DNA of 64,000 nucleotides from Sceloporus undulatus (GCF_019175285.1 NC_056524.1:100087070-100151069), one strand, 5' to 3'. Counted from the first letter of the stretch, positions 27,001-37,309 are shown. Program-made: numbers and translations. Notes: generated by a model from the letters alone, not told the origin.

Positions 27001-30000
27001 TTCTTACCACTTAAGATTATAGAGATCTCTACCTTGATTTTCTCATTTTGATATAGATACTTAGGATTTGATCATGCAGCCACATTATTTCATATCGGTG
27101 ACAGTCCGGAAGACTCTGTGGAAAGACCAATCTATTTAACAAATACATTCAATTTTGCAGTCTTCATTCATGATATAATACTGCCAGAAGAAATTAGAAC
27201 AACATTTAAAGTAAGCCCACTTATTCTATATCACAGTCTTTCATTACTATAAAAGGTTACACAAATTGAACCCATTGGTAATTTGAGTCTTATTTCTTGA
27301 ATAGATCCAGAACTTCAGCAAACCAGTCTTAATTCCACCAAATGAATCCAGATATATTTTTACACTTTATTTTGTGGCTTCCTTCTCATCTCTGCACATT
27401 GATAATAATATTTTACTTATTACCAATGCTTCTAAATTTCATCTACCTGTGAGAGCATACACTGGATTTTTAGATGTAAGTATCTTGCATTTAGAAAAAA
27501 GATTTTCAATTTTTAAATGTTCATCTAGAAGTTTAATCTAAATTCAGAACTGTTTAGAGTTTATTTGTTCATTCATGAAACCAACTCTAGAATTTACCTG
27601 AATCAAAATCAAATGCATAACTGATAACTGCTTTACTCAATAATCAGAAATCCAAGACCAAAGGATTCTTTTGAGGTGGTGAGAGGTCATCACTCTCACA
27701 ACTGTAGTAGTAAGATTTTTACTTCCAAATTGCTAATCACAAATTGAGGTAAAGGGGAAAGTTAATTGGAAATTTGAAAAATGTTACATTCCAAATTAAT
27801 GGAATAACCCATTAGTAGTTCATATACATCACAGTCTCTCAGAAGATGGCAATGGCAAGCGTGCCAAGAAAACCCTGTGATAGGGTCGCTGTATGTCAGA
27901 AATGACTTGAAGGCATACAGCAACAAAGTTCACATAGTGTTGAGCTACTTCTCACTACAAGAATTCTGAGAGGCAAGATTCAGCTGATGCATTGCACTTC
28001 TCAGGAAAATACTCAAATACTTAACATAACAAATAGATGGTTTTGGTATGTATCTGTATAATTGCCAGGTTTATCTGCAAAACTGAAAATAAAAGGTGCC
28101 TTGTTAGATTAGACAAGGGATAGGCAACAGAGCCCTTGGGTCATATATAACCCAGTTTTGCAGCATATGGACTCCTCACTCTATTATTATTATTATTATT
28201 ATTATTTACAAAATTAAAACCAGGAGAACTTCATTCCAAGAAGCACAACTCTCTTAGATAATAAGACATACTGCCAATGTGATAGTGGCAGATTTTGTTG
28301 TAGTGCAGCTCCCAGTATGTTCCAGAGGATAAAATATGATACTGTGACCACAGGATTTGCCTACTCACGTTCTAGAGGATCAGCATAGGGGGCAGGTTCA
28401 GATATTAGAACCAATAATAGTGCTTATAATAACAAATCCTCTTCTAAATACAGTTAATGCTTTTCTCTTTTTTCTAGTATTTTGTACTGCCTCCAAAATT
28501 TGATGAACAGATAATAGATTTTGGTATACTGAGTGCTACGGAAACTAGTAACGTTTTGTTGGCAATCTTTAATAGCAACCCAATTCAGGTAACTGAAAGA
28601 CATTAATTTTTCATTTTTTTCTCAAGTAATAAGAATTTTATTCCTAAAACTATCCCTTCCTTTTCAAGCTGGTTATTAAAAGCTGGCATGTGATAGGTGA
28701 TGGCTTGACCACAGAACTCCTAGCTGCTGGAAAAGGCAACAGAACTGCAATAATAGCAAGTCTTCCAGACTTGGAAAAAGCCAATGCATTGGATCAGACT
28801 TCAGTAAGTAATACATTTATTCAGTGTTGCTTATTACAGTTGTATGTAGCATAGAGACAAGAGATGAAAATTTGGTTTCTACCATTTTTTCAAAAAAAAA
28901 GATTTCCAGATATAGATACACATCTTAATTTCTATAATTTAGGAATCAGTTGTAGCTTATCCTGATTTTCCCATCTGCATAAACTGATTTTAAAAAATCT
29001 AACTCTGTAAGATATTAAGTGATGAAAATCAAGTTTGGAGAACTATATATGTTTGCTGTTGTTGTAATTTTTATATGTTTGTTAGATGCTGGAGAAAATG
29101 TGATATTATAGCAGTTAAAGGAAGTACATATTTTGTATTACAGGTAACATTAATGCCTGGTTCTTACATTGTATTCAGAGTAAAGTTAATACCAAAAGAA
29201 CTTGAAGGAATTCATGATGGGGCCATACAAATCACAACAGATTATGAGGTACCGGTACTTCTAAATTATATTCATCCTGAATGTGGTGTGTGACAATAAC
29301 ACCTGAATAAATTAAAGCAAAAAGCTGACTTTTAGTTGTTACAACAAATATAAATTTAGTTTGGCTTTGCAATCTCTATAGGCACACCCCAGCTAATAAA
29401 GCTCCTGATGAACAAGCTATTTTTAACAAAAGCGCGTTACAGATGGGCCCATGAGGCGCCATCATTATGCATGAGGGGCGGCGCTTCCTGATGCGCCTTG
29501 CCTCTCGCGCATAATGACTACGTCAAAATGGCAGTGCCGCATACAGATGGGCGCCGCCATTTTGACGTAGCGGACGCTCTGTGTCCGCACATCACACGGC
29601 AGAAGTGACGCCGCAAGTGCGCGCTTTGGCACTTGCGGCGTCTCTTCCGGGCCACAGGAAGGAGCGCGAAAATCGCGCTCCTTCTTTACAGCGTCCAGGA
29701 ACCGTGCCGTTTGGCTGCTGCGGTTCCCGGACGCTGCAACCGACAGCGGCATGAGACTGCCCCTTCTGGGCCGTCTGTAACGCGCCAAAGTTTTTATGCT
29801 TGCTCAACCTCTCCCTTTCCTACATGTCTTCTCTCTAGCTGAAATTTTTTTGTAGCTTCAGCATTTGGGAAGACCTTGGGTGCCAAGTTGCAGTAGTGGG
29901 TTTACAGTAAACAATGGAATAAAAGTTGAGCTAGGAAAGAGTGAGATTCTACCATAATCATTCCTACTACAGCTCTGTGTCCCTGTCTAAGCAGGCAAGT

Positions 30001-31277
30001 TAAACAGCAGCTGGCTCCAGAATCTCTTACTGAAAATGTGTGAAGAGCAAAATAGAGAAAAGGAGAGAGCAGAAAAGCCTGTCTCATCTGCTTTCCCCAG
30101 CATTTCTAAGAGCATATACATTTGGTCACCAAAACAAAAATCATAAGAAAAGTGAAGACTATTGAAAGAAAAACATAATCTCTGGATGCATTTTGAAGAA
30201 AACCTTCAAATGGGTTCCTGGATGGTTCAGCATGTTTTGTTTACTCATGAAAATATTACCTAACCTGTTGATTTTGTTTCTCATGCTCATATTGTTACTT
30301 TTGAATAGAAAGTTTGCTAAATCAGGTTGAACTGCTGTTTTTTTGGCAGGGCAGGATAGGAACCTGTCCCTTTTCTTTCTGTTATTTCTGTCTTTGGTAC
30401 CAGCTTTTCTGTTAAGAAAGTAATGCACAGGGATAACTCTATTTAACTGTGATATACCTGTACTTCTACATTTAGAGTCTTCTAAAAGGCTATATTTCAG
30501 AGGAAGGAACTATCAAAACCACCTCTGAGTATTCCTTGCCTAAGTAAACCCTGTGAAATTCAAGGGGTTGCTATAAGTCAGTGATGGTGAACCTTTTAGA
30601 GGCAGAGTGCCCAAACTGCAACTCAAAACCCACTTATTTATTGCAAAGTGCCATATCCCTCTGGCTTTCTAGTAACAAACTCTGGCAAACTCTGTGCTGG
30701 GACGATGGCACATGTGCCCACAGAGAGGACTCTGAGTGCCACCTCTGGCACGAGTGCCATAGGTTCGCCATCACTGCTATAAGTCAACAGGCAGATTGAA
30801 GGCACATAATGCACGCAATATGCTTGAGGATCTCTCTGTCTCTATAGGAAATTTCAAAATCAAAACTCTTTGTATTTATTTTATTATGTCTTTCCATTGT
30901 ACTTGCTTTCTGAGAACTAAGTGACGTTGTCCTGATATTTCCTGTATTCTGTTCTACATAAAAGAATACCAAACTTCTTTGAGGGTAACACAGATTTATG
31001 GTGACCCAAATTAAAAAGAAAAAGAAGAAAAGAATGTATAAGCACAAATACAGTTAGCTGTTTTGGATGTAAATCTGATTATAGAAAACAAGGATCTAAA
31101 AAATATTTGAAGAACTGAGCTAGAAGCAAAAACTGGTAAAACAAGAGAGACTGATCGCATTTCAGTTATTTCTTCTTCCCTTTTCTACAGATCTTAACAA
31201 TTCCTGTGAAAGCTGTAATTGCTGTAGGCTCCTTGACTTGCTCCCCAAAACACATTCTTCTTCCACCCTCTTTTCCA
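15672..31277 (+). CDS. TMEM131: TMEM131, partial (14 internal exons)
   Basis: Fourteen exons with AG/GT borders join without a stop: 15672-15788, 17540-17662, 18273-18353, 20969-21119, 21208-21264, 21961-22022, 25677-25785, 26429-26537, 27057-27210, 27305-27475, 28478-28588, 28669-28803, 29144-29248 and 31191-31277. Together they make 1572 bases (524 codons). The peptide starts KILPGGNTSFDVVF and closely matches my memory of vertebrate TMEM131 in its PapD-like, luminal N-terminal part. TMEM131 is an ER membrane protein; published work links its PapD-like domain to procollagen binding and its cytoplasmic tail to TRAPPC8 during collagen export. The signal peptide exons upstream, and the later luminal, transmembrane and tail exons, are not visible. 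Seven of these exons also occur inverted in the left arm. TMEM131L is a paralogue, but the wording here fits TMEM131 better. Confidence 0.93.
16624..16766 (+). mobile_element. CR1 LINE 3' end (right arm)
   Basis: Mirror of 9268-9410. It is a 5'-truncated CR1 with the ATTCTATGA tail, lying between TMEM131 exons a and b. Confidence 0.85.
17540..17662 (+). CDS. TMEM131: TMEM131 exon b (right arm)
   Basis: The exon has 41 codons starting VFGVGVPNPYRLRPF and ending HSEPLQ, phase 0 at both ends, with donor GTAAGTAA. Confidence 0.93.
18000..18049. repeat. ATT microsatellite (right arm)
   Basis: A pure ATT run, longer than its left-arm partner. It is useful as a marker that tells the arms apart. 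Confidence 0.85.
18273..18353 (+). CDS. TMEM131: TMEM131 exon c (right arm)
   Basis: The exon has 27 codons, VVEMYSSGGDLHLEL to GTRKLW, phase 0, with acceptor TTTTACAG and donor GTGAGT. The next intron carries the mariner copy at 19577-20888. Confidence 0.93.
19577..20888 (-). mobile_element. Mariner-type DNA transposon (right arm), broken
   Basis: This is the mirror copy of 5156-6467, carrying the same interruptions in the transposase frame. The shared decay shows that the element was already dead when the arm was duplicated or was copied with it. Confidence 0.88.
20969..21119 (+). CDS. TMEM131: TMEM131 exon d (right arm)
   Basis: The exon has 50 codons plus one base, starting EIPPYETKGVMRASF and ending VEVEVTT. 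The acceptor is TTTAACAG and the donor GTTTGTG. A short intron of 88 bases follows. Confidence 0.92.
21208..21264 (+). CDS. TMEM131: TMEM131 exon e (right arm)
   Basis: This 57-base exon encodes APGIYSSTEMLDFGTLRTQ with split codons at both ends. The acceptor is TTTTAAAG and the donor GTAAGCC. Confidence 0.92.
21961..22022 (+). CDS. TMEM131: TMEM131 exon f (right arm)
   Basis: This 62-base exon completes the Asp codon and encodes LPKILNLHLLNSGTKDVPIT. The acceptor is TTTCAACAG and the donor GTAAGC. A 3.65-kb intron with the Penelope-like insertion follows. Confidence 0.92.
24338..24516. mobile_element. Penelope-like or other retroelement fragment (right arm copy)
   Basis: Mirror of the insertion at 1532-1707, in the intron between TMEM131 exons f and g, with the same internal palindrome. 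Confidence 0.5.
25677..25785 (+). CDS. TMEM131: TMEM131 exon g (right arm, last duplicated exon)
   Basis: The exon has 36 codons plus one base, SIRPTPQNEAVTVHFKP to SISFD, with acceptor TTTTACAG and donor GTAAGT. It is the last TMEM131 exon within the duplicated arm; the arm ends 263 bases into the following intron. Confidence 0.92.
26429..26537 (+). CDS. TMEM131: TMEM131 exon h
   Basis: This is the first exon outside the inverted repeat. It encodes ASKAKRPPQFSGKITVKA through YQAEVLDG, with split codons at both ends, and keeps the frame with exon g of the right arm. That shows the right arm is the copy continuous with the rest of the gene. Confidence 0.92.
27057..27210 (+). CDS. TMEM131: TMEM131 exon i
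   Basis: The exon has one base plus 51 codons, YLGFDHAATLFHIGD to EEIRTTFK, with acceptor TGATATAG and donor GTAAGCC. Confidence 0.92.
27305..27475 (+). CDS. TMEM131: TMEM131 exon j
   Basis: The exon has 57 codons, IQNFSKPVLIPPNES to YTGFLD, phase 0. The intron before it is only 94 bases. Confidence 0.92.
27845..27926 (-). mobile_element. tRNA-type lizard SINE fragment
   Basis: The minus strand shows the head TGTATGCCTTCAAGTCATTTC, then the CTATCACAGGGTTTTCTTGGC-like segment, in the intron between exons j and k. It is a short piece of the SINE family seen complete at 40124-40334. Confidence 0.65.
28478..28588 (+). CDS. TMEM131: TMEM131 exon k
   Basis: The exon has 37 codons, YFVLPPKFDEQIIDFG to FNSNPIQ, with acceptor TTTTCTAG and donor GTAACTG. 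Confidence 0.92.
28669..28803 (+). CDS. TMEM131: TMEM131 exon l
   Basis: The exon has 45 codons, LVIKSWHVIGDGLTTE to NALDQTS, phase 0. The preceding intron is 80 bases. Confidence 0.92.
29144..29248 (+). CDS. TMEM131: TMEM131 exon m
   Basis: The exon has 35 codons, VTLMPGSYIVFRVKL to QITTDYE, with acceptor TATTACAG and donor GTACCG. The following intron holds a Harbinger-like MITE and an hAT MITE. Confidence 0.92.
29431..29786. mobile_element. PIF/Harbinger-like GC-rich MITE
   Basis: The ends GCGCGTTACAGA and TCTGTAACGCGC are inverted, with AAA on either side as a possible 3-base target duplication. The interior is CpG-rich. Open frames within it are unlikely to be genes. It belongs with the elements at 35628-35860 and 53833-54199 by its termini. 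It lies in the intron between TMEM131 exons m and n. Confidence 0.65.
30579..30776. mobile_element. hAT-type MITE, 198 bp
   Basis: Termini CAGTGATGGTGAACC and GGTTCGCCATCACTG are inverted repeats, and the insertion is bounded by a perfect 8-base duplication, CTATAAGT, at 30571-30578 and 30777-30784. The 8-base duplication and CAGTG start are hAT hallmarks. It is non-autonomous. Confidence 0.88.
31191..31277 (+). CDS. TMEM131: TMEM131 exon n (last seen)
   Basis: The exon has 29 codons, ILTIPVKAVIAVGSL to LLPPSFP, with acceptor TTTCTACAG and donor GTAAGT. A 25-N gap begins 58 bases after it, and the next family segment (GKIVHQSL in the human protein as I recall it) was not found anywhere downstream. 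Confidence 0.92.
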
Positions 31278-31335
31278 GTAAGTTTATTTATTAAAGCATA
31301 ACTGACACTTTTTTGTTTAGCGATGAAAACAAATA

Positions 31336-31360
31336 NNNNNNNNNNNNNNNNNNNNNNNNN
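31336..31360. other. 25-N assembly gap
   Basis: Twenty-five Ns, 58 bases after the last TMEM131 exon. A fixed 25-N run is what some long-read gap-filling tools leave at an unresolved join. Confidence 0.95.
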
Positions 31361-33040
31361 TCAGTATGTTGTAATTCTTTATACACAGATCGTTTTTGAG
31401 GCCCTAACCACATTTACTTGTAATATGCAAATTTCTCCCGAAGCTGACCAATGAGAAGAAGCAGTCAGCCCTCCTCCCCTTGGGTGGTGTTTTCAATGGC
31501 TTGGAAGGAAGAGCTTTTGCCTGCTTGTAAATAGGAAGGGCTTTGGGGTAGCAAAAGGCTGCAGAAATAGTTTGACCCCCCTTAAACATCCATGGCTCAG
31601 TGCATAGGATTCTGGGAATTGTAGTTTCCTGGTGGCACCAGAGCTTTTTGACAAAAGGAGGCTAAGGTCCACAGAGCTACAGTTCCCAGGATCCATAGCC
31701 TTGAGGAGATGGAGAAGGAGAAGGAGGAAGGGCAGAATGGGCAGAGGAGGAGGAGGATTGGAGGAAAGCTGAGCAGTGGCCATTAGGTCGGCCTTGGTTT
31801 TGGGGTTTTTTAAATTATTTTAAAATATAAAACTTATATTTATTAATTTATATTGCGTTGTTTATTCATTAATTTTTATTATTGCTTGTTTTATATTTAT
31901 TAATTTTATGATTGCGTGTTTATTAATTAATTTTTATATTGCTTGTTTTTATTTTATTTCATTAATTTGTTATGGCTTGTTTTTTATTATTTCATTAATT
32001 TTTATGGCTTGTCTTTATTTGTATTTCAGTTAATTTTATTATTGCTTGTCTTTATTTTATTTCACATTAATTTTTATTATTGCTTGTTTTTTTTATTTTA
32101 TTTACATTAATTTTTATAGTTGCTGTTTTTTTATTATACATAATTTTATTATAATATATACACCCCTGCCTTGTTTTGTTTATATATTTTTTATTATTAA
32201 ATATATGCAAGTGCGAGTTCTGTGTTTTATGGCGATTTGAATGCTAAAGTCTGCTTTCTTGCCATATAGAGGTGAGGATGATGGATGGGGTGATATTGAT
32301 ATCAACAAGCCTCTGAGGCATGGCCAATGTAACTTGCTGTGATTTTTACAAACTCATGCGCAGTGAAGAAAACCACAGTCCCTTGCCAAGTACACACTTC
32401 TGAGATGTACATTGAACTCGAGGCAAGTCCATTTCTGCCATCTGTCTAGGAATAATGCCAAAATGTCTTCCATTTTGATCATGCCGAAAAAAAAACATGC
32501 ATTTATATTAAGATTTTTTTAAAAAACCTCAATTTTTTCACATGTCCTCCATTTTTTTAAAAAAAAAACATGTCCTACATTTGAAAATGTTGCCCTACAT
32601 TTGTCCTACATTTGTCTCGGTTTGGAGGTCCTGACTTATGGCAACCCTATCTCTAGGAATATCCAGGTCCTCCAGTGAGACTCTATGGTCAACTTTAAAA
32701 GTTGCACTGAAAGACATAGAGATTCCTAGAGAGAATACTTCACTAGGCCCTTGTAGCTCCTCCAGCCCAGTTCTATGGTCAGTGTCTGTCAGACATTGAG
32801 CAGAGAGTTGCCCTGGAGGACCTAGAGATTCCTAGAGAGGTGTCCTCTCAGGTTAAAAACATGATGGTGTTTTTTTTTTTGGTTTTGTTTTTTTTTTTTT
32901 TTTTTGTTATTTGAAATTTTTCCATTTTCACTGGGGTCTTGTGCCCCTAACCCTAGTGAATATGGAGGGACAAGTATACTTCCAAACCATGGATGCCTGA
33001 ATCCGTGGATAAAAAAGCCCATGCCTATGGAGAGCTGATT
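31361..33040. other. Post-gap stretch without gene; degenerate AT-rich tandem repeat
   Basis: From 31800 to 32210 an imperfect unit of about 35-40 bases resembling TTAATTTTTATTATTGCTTG repeats many times with irregular small indels. From 32640 to 32860 there are two related copies of a segment containing TAGAGATTCCTAGAGAG. From 32950 to 33040 is a Tigger-like fragment (CCATGGATGCCTGAATCCG). No exon is recognisable. Confidence 0.6.
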
Positions 33041-33489
33041 GTGCAGTTATTTCAGATGCCATCACCTTATCCATTTCTCAGGGATAATTCCTAGTTGGGA
33101 ATGCAAAGTGTGGTCCCTTGTGGCCCCCAGTGGAATGCGTTGGTGGACAGGATGGATGGCCTTTTTCTGTCTCCATTTCAGAGTCCTCAAGCTGGAAGGA
33201 ACATTCACCAAGGACACTGTTACTCAAACGTTGGCCTGGGATTTGGAGAAGTTTCTGCCTTTCTTGGTAAGAAAATAGAGCCTTGCTGACCCACAAGGAG
33301 GTCATCTTTTCCCCTCCTGTGCCTTCTACACAGTGCCCAAGAATGTCCTGAGAAGGGACCATGGTCTTTGGTCAGGGAACGAAGGGCACTGACCCTCGAG
33401 AGTGACCAAACGGCGTCCTTTTCCAGCCTATGTTGAGGTAGAAAACAAGAAAGAAAACAAGCTTGCTTCATCCTTCTGATACATAATCA

Positions 33490-34500
33490 GGGTTATCCTA
33501 TCACCCCTTAACCATTTCTTCTCCAGACAAACATCCCCAGCAATTCCCTAAGTCTCTCCTCATAGGGCATTATGGTGTCCAGACCTTTGGACATAGGTCC
33601 AGCTTCTCAACATCCTTTTTGAATTGTGGGGCCCAGAACTGGACACAGGATTATTCCAGGTGGGGCCTGACCAAAGTAGAATAAAGTGGCCCTATGACTT
33701 CCCTCAATCTAGAGATTGTACTTCTATCGATGCAGCCCAGAATCGCATTGGCCTCTTTATCTGCCGCATCGCACCATTGACTCATGTCCAGATTGTGGTC
33801 TACTAGGATTCCTAGATCCTAGTAGACCAGGTGTCCCCCATTCTATATCTATGCATTTCATTTTTTTCTGCCTTACATTTCTCCGTGTTGAAATTCATTT
33901 TGTTAGCTTTGGCCCAGCTTTCTAATTTATTCAGGTCATTTTGAATTTTGATCCTGTCTCTAGAGTATTAGCCATTCCTCCTAATTTGGTCTTGTCTGCA
34001 AATTTGATAAGCATGCCCTCTATTTTTTCATCCAAGCCATGGATAAAGATGTTGAATAGCCCTAGGCCCAGGACAGACTCCCCACTGGACACCCCACTGG
34101 TCACTTCTCTCCAGGACGAAGAAGAGGAGGAGCCATGGCTGAGCCCCCTTTGAGTTTGGCAGGTCCTCTGCTCCAGTATCCTCAGATTGAGCACCCTTTT
34201 CCTTTGCTGAGAAAACTGAGGCAAAGAAGGTGTTGAGTAATTCTGCTTTTTCTCTGTCCCCTATTAGCATTTTGCCATCTTCTCCATGCATGGCAAATCC
34301 ATTGTCCAGATCATATTTTACCAGCTTCTTTGCAATAATGTCATGGGGAACCTTGTCCATGGCCTTGCTCAAATTGAGATATTGCTATGTCTACCACATT
34401 CCCTTCATTTGGTAATCTTATATATAAAAAAGGAGATCAGGTTAGTCTGGCATGACGTGTTTCTCAGAAACCCAGGTTGATTTTTTGTGATGATGGCATT
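33490..34500 (-). mobile_element. CR1 LINE fragment, rearranged reverse transcriptase region
   Basis: Minus-strand frames read as CR1 ORF2 pieces: [64 protein letters not shown] and [16 protein letters not shown], then the 3' part. The linker piece [14 protein letters not shown] sits between reverse-transcriptase pieces rather than before them, so the copy is a mosaic. It is broken by stops and frameshifts. Confidence 0.8.
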
Positions 34501-34639
34501 GCTTTCCAAATGGATTGGGACTCTTGGGTGACTTTCACTTCTCTCCCATTTATTTATAGGAAGGTCGGGCCTTGGAGAGCGGGGACAGTGAAGAGTGCCA
34601 CCCTTCAACCTCTTGCAAAAGGTAATTTGTTCCACAGTA

Positions 34640-35160
34640 GTAGTAGTAGTTGTAATAATAATAATAATAATAATAATAATACCCCATTGTACTTAACGGG
34701 ACTTGAACATCCAAGGTTTTTGGTATCCATGGCGAGTCCTGGAACCAAACTCCAGAGGATACCAAGGGTCCACTGTAGTAATAATAATAATAATAATAAT
34801 AATTAATATTATATCACTGCATTGTATATAATGGGACTTGAGCATCTATGGATTTTGGTATTTACAGAGAGTCCTGGAATCAAACCCCAGAGGATACCAA
34901 GGGTTCACAGTAGTAGTAGTAGTAGTAGTAGTAATAATAATAATAATAATAATACCCCATTGTATATAATGGGACTTTAGCATCTATGGATTTTGGTATC
35001 CACTGGAGATCCTGAAATCAAACCCTAGGATTTTGGTATCCACAGAGATCCTGGAACCAAACTCCAGAGGATACCAAGAATCCACTATAGTAGTAGTAGT
35101 AATAATGATAATAAAAATAATAATAACAACAACAACAACAACAATAATAATGCCAGACAT
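34640..35160. repeat. Composite array of Tigger-like fragments and AAT/AGT runs
   Basis: Several copies of a unit of roughly 100-150 bases (TTTTGGTATCC, then CTGGAACCAAACTCCAGAGG, then ATACCAAGGGTCCAC) alternate with runs of TAA and TAG near 34641-34680, 34776-34804, 34911-34952 and 35088-35150. The units are the end of the Tigger-like MITE seen elsewhere in the window. Confidence 0.7.
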
Positions 35161-35263
35161 TTCTGCATCACATTTGCCTAGGGATGCCGGATTATAACAC
35201 GGAAGTGGCAGACATCTTGGCCCCAAATAATTTACGACTCGTGATAGATCTTTTTTTTTTTTT

Positions 35264-35363
35264 NNNNNNNNNNNNNNNNNNNNNNNNNNNNNNNNNNNNN
35301 NNNNNNNNNNNNNNNNNNNNNNNNNNNNNNNNNNNNNNNNNNNNNNNNNNNNNNNNNNNNNNN
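35264..35363. other. 100-N scaffold gap
   Basis: Exactly 100 Ns, the usual convention for a gap of unknown length between contigs. Order and orientation across it are inferred by the assembly, not sequenced. Confidence 0.95.
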
Positions 35364-35627
35364 CGAAAGTGAAAGAGTCTCCTCAAGTATTTGTAGCGCT
35401 TTGCCCCTGCTGTGTGTCTTGCTGCTTCTCTAGGGTTTAAAGATCCATTGCCATGATCTCGGGAATTAAGGGAGGTGGTAGGCAACATCTTGCTAAAAAT
35501 AAAAAGGGGAAAATTTTTTAAAAATGAAACATTCAAAACAAGTGCATGTTGTCAAGTTTTGGCTATTAACTTGACAGGTAGTAAGTCGAAAGAAACGCAG
35601 CAAGACTTATTTATAGGATTTTACTAT

Positions 35628-35860
35628 GGCCTGTTACAGACTGCCAGAATAAAGCTGCTTCGGGTCTCTTTGGAGATATGCTATTTAAATGATGCATGCA
35701 TCCTAAGAATCCGGAAGATGCACCAAAGCTGCACTCCAATGCTTAGGAATGGAGTGTGGCTTTGGCGCGACCTCCGGACTCTTAGGACCCATGCATCATT
35801 TAAATAGCATACCTCCAAAGAGATCTGAAGCAGCTTTATTTTGGCAGTCTGTAACAGGCC
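35628..35860. mobile_element. PIF/Harbinger-like MITE, 233 bp
   Basis: Inverted ends GGCCTGTTACAGACTGCC and its near complement extend inward for about 65-90 bases, so most of the element is one stem. TAT flanks it at 35625-35627 and 35861-35863. Confidence 0.75.
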
Positions 35861-35868
35861 TATGCCTT

Positions 35869-36022
35869 ACTGCTTTGTCACACTAGGGGGCAAATGGGAT
35901 TTAAATGAGAGTTAAATTAGAGAAAACCAGGAAATGCCTGATGTTTATCACACAACATTTCCTGGTTATATCTAATTTAACTCTCATTTAAATCCCGTTT
36001 GCCCCCTAGTGTGATAAAGCAG
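35869..36022. mobile_element. Foldback MITE of about 150 bp
   Basis: The left end CACTAGGGGGCAAATGGG and the right end GTTTGCCCCCTAGTG are inverted repeats that extend through the ATTTAAATGAGAGTTAAATTAGA stretch, with a short loop near 35935-35950. A partial relative begins at 63465. Confidence 0.7.
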
Positions 36023-36415
36023 AAAGTAGAACAACTACCAAGGAAGATCAAGGAAGAAAGCGCAAAGGCAGGCTTACTGTTGAACATAAAGAAAACAAAA
36101 ATAATGACCACGGAGCATCCACACAAATTCAATCTAGACAATGAGGAAACAGAAATAGTAAAAGAGTTCTCAAACTTGGGATCAAACAATGAACAGAATG
36201 GGGACTACAGTCAAGAAGTCAGGAAAAAATTAAGAATGGGGAGGGCAGCTATGAAAGTTCAAGAAAAGATCCTAAAGAACAAAGAAAATAAATTCATTTG
36301 AGATGCAGTGCTGGAGAAGAGTGCTAAGGATCCCACGGACAGCCAAAAAAACAAACAAATGGGTTCTAGAACAGATCAAGCCAGAAATCTCCCTGGAAGC
36401 CAAGATGTTGAAACA
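36023..36415 (+). mobile_element. BovB/RTE LINE fragment
   Basis: The translation contains KIKEESAKAGLLLNIKKTK, VKEFSNLGSN and then CWRRVLRIPRTAKKT followed by ISLEAKMLKQ, which follow the C-terminal order of the BovB (RTE clade) ORF2. It is 5'-truncated and broken by a frame change near 36300. Confidence 0.82.
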
Positions 36416-36982
36416 GATGTGTTTTTAAATTGCAGTTATGTTTTAATGTGATTTAATTCAGTTTCCCCTTAATAAACTTTCTGTATTTTTACTTATATTT
36501 CTCCTATCTGTTTTTTTTAAATCTACATTTGATTTTATTCTTGTGAGCTGTCTTTGGTCATAGTCCTGGAGAAAAACCCAGCATAGGCCAAATAGTAAAT
36601 AAATATTAGCAGCCATGCTACAAAACTAGCCAGGGAAAGTTCAGTGGAGTTATGCCCAGTTCTGGACATACTTACTTGGACTCTAATGACGTTTGCTTCT
36701 TGTGGCCATGCTTAGAATTGCACACACCAGGAACTTCACTACACTTGTTTTCTTTAATCCTTTCTAAAACCAATGCAACAGGACTGCATGATGTACTCAC
36801 TTAGGCAAGGCTAAAAAGCCCAGACTTTGTAAACAAACAAACAAAGCCTGGCCAATGTACGTACTGGACTTTAATTCTTTTTTAAAGGAACCACCCCCTG
36901 GTGAAAGGCAAGAATGTAATCTGTCTTGGAAGCACTGACCCCCCTCTATTCTCTCATCCATCCAGCCTTTAGTGTGAGAACA

Positions 36983-37082
36983 NNNNNNNNNNNNNNNNNN
37001 NNNNNNNNNNNNNNNNNNNNNNNNNNNNNNNNNNNNNNNNNNNNNNNNNNNNNNNNNNNNNNNNNNNNNNNNNNNNNNNNNN
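36983..37082. other. 100-N scaffold gap
   Basis: A second run of exactly 100 Ns, again a gap of unknown size. Confidence 0.95.
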
Positions 37083-37309
37083 TTCTTTCTTTCCGCTGAA
37101 AGCATGGCCAATACATGCCTCTAATCTACTCTTAAAATCCACAGGGGAAATAGAAACTTCTTCTATTGGTGCTATTAAGAGGAAGCGCTTCTGGACAGCC
37201 TACCTAACTTTTGCTTTAAAGCCCTCGTTCTACCTCCACTTGCAGTGAAGGGCTCAGAAAAACAGTTTTCTTAATGAATATTCCCTTACACGTTTTGGGG
37301 CAGATAAGC

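Noticed and set aside
29465-29842. Overlapping open frames on both strands in a CpG-rich block, possibly a promoter or first exon
   Set aside because: The block is a MITE with inverted GCGCGTTACAGA ends, and CpG richness is a property of that family (see also 53833-54199).
34477-34806. Open frame ending in a run of Asn
   Set aside because: Produced by AAT microsatellites and a Tigger-like fragment.
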